A stretch of 64,000 nt of DNA, taken from the NCBI RefSeq assembly GCF_014356525.2, contig NC_052507.1, positions 248,001-312,000 of the forward strand. The letters are read 5' to 3'. Below are positions 36,137 through 48,100 of the stretch, piece after piece (position 1 is the first letter of the stretch; each line of letters begins with the position of its first letter). This DNA comes from Nilaparvata lugens (taxonomy: Eukaryota; Arthropoda; Insecta; Hemiptera; Delphacidae). A model generated the notes under the pieces. That model searched no databases, was not told where the DNA came from, and was given only the letters and a program-made list of their open reading frames with translations. Position numbers and translations under genes: made by a program.

Positions 36137-39100
36137 GACCAATACCCAAAAACCAGTTTTTTTGGACTCAGGGGACCTTGAAACGTATAGAAATTTAGAA
36201 ATTGGGGTACCTTAATTTTTTTGGAAAGCAATACTTTCCTTACCTATGGTAATAGGGCAAGGAAAGTAAAAAAATGGATTGCCAACTATCACATCATTTA
36301 TTCACCTGGCATTCTTCAAATGCGTTATCACATATAGGTAAGAAACTTCCAGGTCCACATCTATAAACGGTTCTAAGAACTGTCTTAGCGAATCACGTTT
36401 CGCTATTGGTTGCCTAGCAACGAATAAGAATCTTTGAAATAGCTACTATAGTGAGGTCCACGTTATAATGGTAGCCTAGTGTTTGATTGGCAATGGTATT
36501 GCTGTCCTTGTCTATCATTCAACAAAGCGGACATCGCTATCTCTTTCTCGCCTTGATCTTTTGCAAGATCGTCTTTTAACAATGTAGAATTAATGAATAA
36601 TTAACAAAATATTTCATCTTAATTATGAAAATATTGAAAAATATAATTGATTATTTTAAATGAGAATGATATTACATCAATAAACTGTATCAGCTACCGT
36701 CTATAGAAGGCATTGACAAGACAGGGAATCGGCAACGTTGATCTCCTATCTTTCTCCACTGCCAATATAACATGGACCTCACTATAGAATAGTTCTGATT
36801 GGTACAGCAAAGCGTGCTCGACTAAGAATCTCTTGAGAATCGTTTATGAAATGATTCTCTATATCTTAATAATTAAAGATGGAAATAGACATCGGAATCA
36901 TTCCGTAATAATTGTTAATAAATCTATTGAAAAAGTGAAATTGATTTTAAATCTCACCAATATGCTTCATGGCTGCACCGTACTCTTTGAGTCGGTAATA
37001 ACACAATGCCACGTTGTAAGACAGGTGAGGGTTGTATCCAAGAATCATGAGAGCTGTATTGAATTTTTGTAAAGCATCATCATAGCGACCTTCCTGCAAA
37101 ATATTTTTTTAAAAAATCATTCATCTAGGGCCGTTTGCACAGTCAAAGCTTAAACAGAATTAAATCAGCTGGTGGCTTAAACTCAAAATGAAACACATTA
37201 TAACAAACTAGACTTGTTATAAACTTTAATCAAGTTTAAAATGAAATTAAGTTCAAACTGTCACTGTGAAAACGGCCCTTAGTTGAAAACACGGCAGAAA
37301 AATTAATTCAATTAAGATACTATGTAGCATATTTCAATAATTATTATAGGTGTGTATTTCTAGTAGGTAAAAATAAAATATAGCATTAGAAAATATCCCA
37401 TGGTATAGGTAGTTCACGTTCCAAGTAGATTTCTTGTTAACTCAAGTCGACTAATGTCTATTATTAATTTTTTTGGGGGGAAAGAGTGTAAGAACGGCAC
37501 AGCATGAGAGACTACCAGCGTCACATAGCTTTATGAAAAAGAACTACTAGCCCAGTCAATGAAGGTCCAAAAAAGCAATTTCGATCCGAAAATTAAATAA
37601 AAGCTGAATTTCTCACCATCGATAGAACCCTCCCAAAGGGTCATTCCCCCAAAAGTCCCAAGAAATCCCCCTGGAGCTTTCCCCCCCAGCCCCCCCAAAG
37701 GTGAAAAATGCAGGTGTTCACGGAAAATCAATTATCTCTGTAACCATTTATCTTAGAAAGTCCCATTATACGTCAATCGATTTGTTACATTATAGGCTAC
37801 AATATTTGTCATTTTCATTTTTTCGATTAAACTCACAGTTTTCTCGATAAAACTATATATATGTCGAAATTTCAGTTTTTTTTTATTTGCATTTTTAGTT
37901 TTTTTCGATTTACTTCTCAGCAAGTGATTTTTTTGGATAAATGAGCTCTCCAAAAAATTTAGCCTCTTTCATTGCGAATCCATTGATGTATATATTTATG
38001 TATTTGAGATTTCATTTGACGCTGTAGGAGGGGAACAGCCGACGCGGCACCGAGCGGCTGAGCCGTCTCACCGTGCTTAACGACTGACTGCTTTTCCGGC
38101 GCTATGACGCTCGCAAATATTAATTTTTTATTGTATCCAGCAAGCGTTGAATCCTCAATTTCAAGTCTGAAACCCCTGTATCGCCAAATTACCAAGCTTT
38201 TGATAATATTTCTCAATATTTTACCGTCATTTATATATATATAAATAATATAATGCTTTTGGTAATATATGAAGTGTCAGACTCCATCATATAAGTTTTG
38301 TCAGCTTTGGTTCAAATTGTATTAGTTTTGTCAGTTTTTTTTTGAACTGCACGTGTGCAGGAATCATATGTTTGAAAATCGATTTCAGTTCAACAATGTA
38401 TGGCCGAGTTCAACATGACCAGTTTAACAATTTTGTGATCGAGTGTTAGAATATTAGTCGGTACGTTCGTGTCTTTGCTCTTTAGTTTTTTAATAAGTGG
38501 AATAGTCCTGCGTTGAAGAATAACTCATGTGTCATTAATTGTGTTCTTCAATTTGATTCATAATTATTATAATTTATTCAATACAAAATTATTTGCTATT
38601 TGAAAAACTTATTATACGTGGTTTAGTCGGTCTGTTTGATGACTCTCCATTTAAAACTCAATAATTATTTTTTTGTCTCTGTTACTGAAATATTCTTCAA
38701 TTATTAATAGAAGATGATGAATGGAAAAACTAGTCCATTGTGTGTTTTTTGTGATAAAGAACTTCAGAGCGATGTGGTTGTCGTGGAAAAAGGATTGAAA
38801 TTGATAATTGAGGTGAGTCTACAACTCCATGATGGTATTAATAATAAGTTGAATGGATTCACTAGTATCTCTGTTCATAAAACTTGCAGGCAGAGATATA
38901 CTCATCCATCAAGGATTCAATCTCTATTAAGAGAGAAAGAAAAACATGTAAATAATCCTCCATTGTGTCCATTGGAATGTTTGGACAATGAATTTAATTT
39001 CAAAAATGATTGTTTCTTGTGTGAAAAACAAGCTTTTTTCGATCCTAAAACTCCGCATTATCGTCGAAAATCTGTACATTTGGTTTCGACTTTAGAGATA

Positions 39101-42100
39101 AGAGATAATTTATTTAAAAAATGTGATGAACGAAATGATGATTGGGGTAGGAAAGTTAAAAGTAAACTTCTTAATGTGACAGATCTTGTAGCACCCGAAG
39201 CTCGTTATCATAGAAATTGCTTTAACGATTTCTATAGAGGTTCTCAAGGTAGTAATAGTGTAGGGAGACCAAGTATCACTGGTGAGGGGTTCATCAAACT
39301 TTGTGAGTATATAGAAAAAAGTGATGAGTGTCAGTTTACTGTGGATGAGCTACAGGGTAAAATGATTGAACTTTCCAATGGTAAGGAGAACTATTCTCAA
39401 AAATATTTCAGAGAAGTTCTGACAGATCACTTCAAGAATCGCCTGCATTTTTCAAAAACTGGGGGAAAAGTGAACATATTGAGCTCTTCATATACAACAA
39501 AAGAAATAATTGAGAGAATTACTGGTGGTAAATACAGAGATCATGAAGAAGAACGAATGAGGATAGTTCTATCTGCAGCTGATATCATCAAAGAAGATAT
39601 TCAGAAAATGCAGTACGAGTCGAATCAGTATCCCAGTATGGAGGATATAAAATCTGGAGGCGAAAATTTGATTCCTGGTATGTACAAAAGTTTGATTGCA
39701 TTTGTTCATTTTATTCATAAATAGTTTATTCTAATATTCTATTCACTATTTTTTATAACATTTTTCTGATAGTATTGCCCACATGAGCTCTAGGCTGAAT
39801 TTTTGAAAGTAATTTGAAGTTTTCATCCAATTCTGAGAATAATACTAGAGAATTTTACTGGAGAATAATTTTTCATATTATTTTTAGCCAAATATTTCTA
39901 ACTCGAGTGTGTTTTAGTTATACAATTCCAAATACATTGTTGGTCATGTTACAGGCAGTCTGAGAGCTTTTACAGCCAGACTTTTGGAAAAGAAAAAGAC
40001 ATCATGTGAGAAAACCATTTTAAGAAAATGTGCTGTATTGAACCACGCAATAGTTTCTTCCATAAGGCCAAGAACATTCATATCTCCAATTCTTATTGCT
40101 TTCGGATTGACTATTCACAGACTTTATGGATCGAAGCATCTAATTGATTTACTGTCAGCAATGGGAGTCAGTGCATCGCATAATGAAGTGACGATTTATA
40201 TGAACTCACTAATAAATGCAGGTTCACCAGAAATAAATAATGAAGCATTCATCCAGTACGTATTTGACAATGCTGATGTCAATGTCAGGACATTGGATGG
40301 ATTAAATACTTTTCATGCAATGGGTGGAATACAATGTATAACACCAATTTCTTGTATTGAAACTCAAGTGAAGGTGCAACGTTTCAAATCGGGAGCATTC
40401 AACTGCGAGACAATTCGAGAACTCTCCTATGCCAAGAGAAAATCTAAGAGTGGACTCTCAAAAATTTCAATCGAAGATGTAGGGTCATTTTTTCCTTCTG
40501 AATGTAATATTGAACTTGATTATCTCATGTTTCCAACTAATATGTTATGGCTAGCTGGATCAAGTATTCAACCTGGGTGGAATGGCTTTATGACGGCTAT
40601 GAAAAGTAAGGAAAGAGACTGTGAGACCACATACGTTTTAGGACTACCTTTCATCAATCTGAGCCCTAGCAATCCATCAACAATTTTCAGTGCACTCTCG
40701 TATGCATCAGAACAATGCCGGAAAAGGAATAGCGCTTGTATAGTGACTTTTGATCAACCATTGTTTCTTAAGGCATCAGAAATTGTAGCTTCTGCCGAAC
40801 AAGATAGTGACTTGGCGAGGATTGTAGTAAGGCTTGGAGGTTTCCATCTATTGATGTCTTTTCTAGGATCAATAGGGAAAATAATGGAGGGCAGTGGTTT
40901 GGAAGAGCTGTGGGCCACTGTGTATGGGCAATCCACAATTAATCACATGTTAAATGGACATTCTTATGCAAGATGTGTGAGAGCTTATAATCTGACTGCC
41001 GCTGCTCTACTAAATGTAATGAAGGACAGTTTTCCAGATGTGAAAGAATTGTTCGATTCTTTAGAAAAATATTCTATTCAACTTCTTAGAAATGAGAGGG
41101 AGGAATCAGATATTCTTCAAGAAGCAGATGTCATTGAAGCCTTGAGGAAGGTGAATGAATGCTTCAATCACATAAAATCCTTGAGCAGGACAACAAGGCT
41201 GTGGGTGAATCTTATGAAGTGCATCGATCTTATCATGAAATTCATTTTTGCTGAGCGTACAGGGAATTGGGACTTGCATATGAGCACTACTGTAGAGATG
41301 CTGCCATATTTTCATGCTGCAGGACATCTACCATATGCCAAGTCAGCTCAACTTTACGTTCAAAACATGTCAAAAATAGAATCAAAACTTTCTACAACAG
41401 ATTTCAAGAATTTCAAAGAAAATGGTTTTTTCACTGTTCGACGAAAAAAGGCATATTGGTCAGGAACATGGACCGATATGTGCATAGAGCAGAATCTGAT
41501 GCGACCAATGAAAGCTGTTGGTGGTCTCACTCATGGTAGGGGTATAACCAGCAGCACTCTCTCCAAATGGATTCTTGGTACACCCTACTTTCTCAAAGTA
41601 CACGAGGCAATCGAAGACTTTCTCGGGACTTCTATACAATACAACGAGCAGCACGCAGAATTAAGAGAGTCGAGGAAGCTGATAGATTCACGAGATTTGA
41701 ATAAATTCACAACTTGGCTGAATCAACACAATCCATTTGCGCAGCTCTCCGGTGAACTTGTGTCATTGGCAACTGGTTTTGTTTGTGATGACTCGGTTAA
41801 TTGTGATCAGGCTTATGAAATAGGGCTCAGAACTTTGAAGAGAATCGAAGGAAAAACTTTTGGAGAGCTCATATTGCACAGAAAGGACATGGTAAAAACC
41901 CAAAATGAATCAAAAAAAGTGAAATGTCGATATAAAGAAGTTTTTGTGAACTCACAACAGCTCTTTAATCGCATATTGTGTGTTTGTGACAGTCCAACAA
42001 AATTGAAAATGTATTTAGAATACGAGTTCTCATCCCTCCCACCATCTATATTCGACGATTTCACGCTTCGGAAGGGCACAAAATCCTCAGCAATGAAGAT

Positions 42101-45100
42101 ATTTGAGGAAGGTATTGTAATTGGAATAAGTTTCAATAATCCTTATTATGTTTTGGATGAAGGTCATCTGCTTCGATCATCATGTGATTTGGACAAAAAA
42201 TTCAACGTATGGAGAAATCTTGAAAGCTTATTACCGGTATGTGAATGAAAAATATGGTACAAATGTTGTGATTGTTTTTGACGGCTATCCTGATGAACCA
42301 ACCACGAAAAATGAGGAGCAGAATCGAAGGTCAAAATCTTCATCATGCGATATCCGTTTTGAAAGAAACACAGTATCTGTCACTCCAAAGGAAAACTTTT
42401 TAGGAAACAAGAACAATAAGAAACGCTTTTTAGATTATCTGCAGTTGGAGCTACAAGAGCATGGTTTGAGAGTGGTCAAAGCGCTGGACGACGCTGATTT
42501 AGACATTGTGACAGCAGCAATCAATGAAATCAGACCTGATTGTGAAGTAGTAGTTGTGAGCTCAGACACTGATGTCATTATGCTTCTAATTGCATTGGCC
42601 CCTGCTTCAGGAAGCAATATATTTTTCCAAAAAGAGAATGGTTCATCTGTAATGAATTATTCAATAGACACATTGATTGATAGATTTAAAAATTCAAGGA
42701 AAGCTCTTCTTTTTGCTCACGCCGTGACTGGTTGTGATACCACATCTTCATTTTTTGGTGTAGGTAAGCTGAGAGCAATGGAGATGTTAAAATCAGCTGA
42801 AATACTCGAATCAACAGAGATTTTTCTGAGAGAAAATTCATTGAAGGAGGAATTGATTTTGGCAGGTGAGAAATTTGTTCTGAGATTGTATAAATTGAAC
42901 AAATTTTCCTCTCTGAATGAAGCTCGATACTACAAATTTCTGGCTCTTACTAAAAAGAGTTCATTGAAAAGTGACTTCAATCTTGCCAAGCTGCCACCAA
43001 CCACAGAAGCTTGCCACCAGCACCTCTTGCGAGTATATTTACAAGTCCAAAGATGGTTGGGAAATAGACTCTCTGCCACGGATTGGGGATGGAAAGTTGA
43101 GAACGTGAGGCAGCTTGGAATTAACAAGAAATCCTTAAAGCCAGTAGTTTCAATAAAACAATTTGCGCCCGAAGAGATTCTCCATCAATGCTCTTGCGCT
43201 TGTAAAAATGAATGTGGCAAGCATTGTGGTTGCAGAAGAGCAGACATGATTTGTACTGCTATGTGTGAAAATTGTAATGGACTCTCATGCTCGAATTCAG
43301 CAATCTGCCCTGAAGAAGAAAGTATGGATGCGTATTCAACAGCATAAATGGAATAGATGTGTATATAATGTATGATAGATAATGCATATTATGTGAATGG
43401 ATTAGATGTGTATATAATGTATGATAATGCATATGCAAATGGAATAGATGTGTATATAATGTATAATAATGCATAATATGTGTGTAAAAATGTTTATATT
43501 GTAGATATTGACATAGAGGTAGGGTAGATGGGTAAACAATGAACATTTTTAGGGTGGGAGGTGGGTCCGTGATGCTGATCAGCTCGTATTATCATGTGAT
43601 AATTACTAGCAAAAGCTGCCGGTTAAGTCAGTCCGGGACACGGCGGGTCCATAGGTGGTGGATAATGGAGAAACTCTTACAATTCCATAAAGAGTTAGGG
43701 AACAAATAATATCCCCCCGAACCAAAACTGACAAAACTCATATGATGCAGGAGAACTTAATATATTATCAAAAGCGTTATAGTATTTATTTATATTTATT
43801 TTTAGTAGTAGAGTATTATAATATATAATCAATAGCTTGGTCATTTGACAATATGGGTGTTTGTGATACAGTAGTTATATTATTGTGATTGTCACATATT
43901 GAAAATGCATGTCATTATTGGTATTCCAACTGGCAAAGAAAGCTTGATTTACATCATCAATTTGGTTGAATATTTAAAATTCCAATATTTGGAAGACTTG
44001 AAATTGAGGATTCAACGCATGCTGAATAAAAAAAACGAATATTTGCGAGCGTCATAGCGCCGGAAAAGCAGTCAGTCGTTAAGCACGGTGAGACGGCTCA
44101 GCCGCTCGGTGCCGCGTCGGCTGTTCCCCTCCTACAGCGTCAAATTAAATCTCCAATACATGGATATATACATCAATGGATTCGCAATAAAAGAGGCTAA
44201 ATGTTTTGTAGAGCTCATTTATCCAAGAAATCACTTGCTGAGAAGTAAATCGGAGAAAACTAAAAATGCAAATAAAAAAAAACTGAAATTTCGACATATA
44301 TATAGTTTTATCGAGAAAACTGTGAGTTTAATCAAAAAAATGAAAATGACCAATATTGTAGCCTATAATGTAACAAATCGATTGACGTATAATGGGACTT
44401 TCTAAGATGAATGGTTACAGAGATAATTGATTTTCCGTGAACACCTGCATTTTCGAACTTCAAGGGGTGCTGGGGGATGAAGCTCCAGGGGGATTTCTTG
44501 GGACTTTTGGGGGAATGACCCTCTGGGATGGTTCTATCGATGGTGAGAGATTCAGCTTTTATTTAATTTTCGGATCGAAAAAACCTTTATTGACTGGGCT
44601 ATACTTGGGCTATCAACTTAACATAGAAAATTGGAACATAAACGCCCTATACCATGGGTTATCTACTTATGCTATTGTTTCTCTATGGTATCAGCTAGTA
44701 TTTTTAGAGCTATATGTATATAAGCCATACAGCAGCAGACAGACGGAGGCAAAATTCCTCCGCAGGTGTTTTGCAACGAATTTCACACAGACGTACGTCG
44801 GTCTCCATATGTCTGTTCACGTCTGCATGCAGACTTTTGATTTTTCTCCGTCTGTCTGATGCTGTGTGCATCCGCCTTTAATGCATTTTTGTAGAGAGCA
44901 AATAATGTGTGTATTTAAAGACAAGTAAAGTGGAAAAACAGAATAGTTTTTTGTGCAACTAGTGCGCAAAGTGACAGTTTGCTGCACCGAAAGAAAGGAA
45001 TGATGGTTTCTTGAGTGCAGCAAACGAACTTTGCGCACGTATTTCACATTAAATTTTTCCTACAGTTACCATTGAATATGAAAAGTGGGTAATTATGGGT

Positions 45101-48100
45101 AAAATTCCCTGAAATCCATCAAATGTTTTTCTGTGTAATTTTATTATTTAATAAAAAACCTTAATTCATTTAAAATTGAATAATAATAATTGAATTATAA
45201 TGATTAGTAATTCAATTGAAAATTTATCTGTTTGCTTGAAGGGAGTTTATCTTATGTAAGCATTGAAATGACTATAATCAAGGCAACGCTGTTCTCCACT
45301 GCCATTATAACGTGGGCCTCACTATGAGTGTTACCAACTTAATTTTGATTTTTCTGCACTGGTGCTCCATATAACCTACTAACTATTTTGCGTTGTCATG
45401 CTGCAAATCTGGAGTACTCACTTTGCGCACTAGTGCGGAAAAGTGATTCTTTGCGGCCTGCAATAAGTGCAAAAATGGTTACTTTTCAAGGTATCTGTAG
45501 GAAAAGATAATTATGTACATAGGTTCAAGGTTCTACAGTCGTCTTGTACATTCATTCGCAGAGAAGAAAACATTTCTAACTAATGAAAAATTAAATATTA
45601 GAAGCCCAATAATATGAGAAATGAAACGTATTATAATTGAAATAAATATTTTTCCTACAGTTACGTTGAAAAGTGGCCATTGCTGCACTGATTACAGAAC
45701 GCAAAGAATCACTTTTCCGCTCTAGTGCGGGATAAATTTTTCTGCACTCTAGATTTGCAACATGGCAACGCAAAATACTTAGTAGGTTATATGGAGCAAC
45801 AGTGCAGCAAAATCAAAATGAAGTTGGTAACAGTGACTGCTGTGGCTGCTATAGTGAGCAGAGGTGCAACGAAGCACAACGCGCTAATTATTATTCATTA
45901 TATATTATAACCAAGGACAACAATTTTATTCAATTTGACAATAAATTAAGGTTTTTATCAATAATAAAATTACACAGAAAAACATTTGATGCATTTCAGG
46001 CAATTTTACCCATAATTACCCACTTTTCATATTCAATGGTAACTGTAGGAAAAACTTAATGTGAAATACGTGCGCAAAGTTCGTTTGCTGCACTCAAGAA
46101 ACCATCATTCCTTTCTTTCGGTGCAGCAAACTGTCACTTTGCGCACTAGTTGCACAAATAACTATTAAAATTTCTATTGATAACTTACTTTGTATAAGAT
46201 GCAACCATGGTTTATCTCAGTGTCGGTGTCATCTTCAGGGCAGTTCTCCATCAATGCCTTGGCACTGATCAGATCTTCCTCTCCATATTTTATGGCTGCT
46301 TTCAGCTTTGTAACCTGTCGGATATTTAATTATTATTAAATTCAGCTATGATTTTATAAATACACAGATTACAAGATCTATATTGTTGTGTTCGATTAAC
46401 AGTTTTTAATACCAGAAGTATTTTACAAAATAAGGTAGGCTAATATGTTTCACAAATCAGAACCATTAAACAACACCGCAAAAGCTTTGATGAGATCACT
46501 TCAAACTTTTAGCATTGGTTGTGTAAACGGAGGGGGATTGTTTCTTCTCTTCTATAATATTTGCTAAAGTTTACTGCTATCAATTCATCTACCGGTATTT
46601 GAATCCTCTATTGGTTTGGAGCTTTTAGTGGATTTGTTCATTCAAATGCACAGATTATCATCATTATCTAATTGTCACCTATTTTAGCAACTAGTAACTA
46701 CGAGCCAGGAACTTCAATGAAAAATACTAATAAAATTCAACTTCAGGTTTATTGAACTCTAAAAATAGGTGGAACGAATTAATAAAAGTCAGGTAACATG
46801 TCAAATTTTCAAACAGAACAAAGTTATTCAGCAATCGATTCAGGTCAAGAAGACATACTCAATTTTTAATCTATACATTTTGGGAACCTGCTAACTTGCT
46901 GCATTTAAATTTGGGCCTCGGTCATTCTATGAAATTAAATTATGAGCTTAAGAAAAACAACAAAAGTCCGGCACTCACCATTTTAACAATATTCAAACTT
47001 GGACTCTTCAGAAACACTCACATACGCTTTTAATAAAACTCACTATACTTGAACTCACACGCACAAATAATTTCCTGTTTCTACTCCTACTAACTCTATA
47101 AAATTTGGTGTCCTATTCAACTAGATAAAAATTACTGATAACTGAAAACATAACAATTTGTCCCTCTGAATGGGAAATGGGCCCATTCAGAGGACCGAGG
47201 CTCGCACACCGTTACATGTTTTCCCAGTTATGTCTCAATTCCACTGAGGCCTTTTCACTGAAAATTATTCTTCCTCCACGAGCGTCGAGCATAACTTTCA
47301 GTGGAAAAGCCAAAGCTGCAAAAAGGTCAATGGTCAAAGGTCAAAAGGTACAATTCCCAAATACAGTAGCTTTTTCGACAAGAAATTGAAACTGCATTTG
47401 AAAAATGCACGAAAATTGCTTTAACTTTGACAACTAAGCAACAAGTTAGCAAATTCAAAGAAGACAGAGTCAATTCTCAGACTAAAAACGCAGGGTTCAA
47501 CGAACAGTAAAATCAAAGTTCATTTCAGTTCAAAAACCTGAAAAATAATATAAGAAACACACAAACAACTACAAAAATATCCACTCAATATTCACACTAT
47601 TACAGTTGAATAAGAAGCGGTGATGTTGTTTTTAAAATGCTGAAAGTTTGAGATTCACTTAAAAATGTCAACACTGGTGGAATGAAAAGCACTGGTGTTA
47701 ACAGCCTGATTGCAGGTGACAGGAGCCAAGTAGTGTTCAAAATAAACAGAAAAAACGAGAATAAAGTATTTACATGTTCTTAAAACCAGTATCGTTCTAT
47801 GAGACAAAACTCTAAAAGTACTGTACTATATTCTATAACAAAAATAATTTTTTGTGTAGTTGAGAAGTTGATACTGTGGTAATTATTCAGAGATTGATTT
47901 GGTTTATCAGATATTGACAATGGTGTAACAACCGAAACCGTTCATTCTAACTTTCAAAATAAAATCGGTTGTTTTTGACAATTTCCTAGTCTTTTTATTT
48001 AAAACAAAAATCATCTTTCATCTAAATTCGTATAGTTTTTCCTGATATTCTATTCTCATTTTTATGTAATCTATTTTTTGAACAATCAGTTAGGTACCAA

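Larger units (their letters stand above)
37550..44599 (+). mobile_element. 7-kb DNA transposon with long TIRs, encoding a FEN1/XPG-like nuclease and CxC protein
   Basis: The termini GCCCAGTCAAT...ATTGACTGGGC are exact inverted copies flanked by TA on both sides. The terminal inverted repeats continue inward for roughly 750-870 bp per side with high identity (e.g. gaaatccccctggagctt, tgcaggtgttcacggaaaat). Between them lies one gene made of three reading segments on + (38714-43347). The element split an older MITE, so the empty site can be reconstructed. It sits antisense in IFT70 intron 4. I do not recognise its superfamily; the TA target resembles Tc1/mariner or similar TA-inserting groups. 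Confidence 0.85.

Noticed and set aside
35939..36231. Long open frames rich in His-Thr or Cys-Val
   Set aside because: They are translations of a (CA)n microsatellite and run in every frame of it.
47177..47389. 70-codon plus frame in IFT70 intron 3
   Set aside because: No homology recognised; the region holds a small hairpin and lies antisense in an intron.
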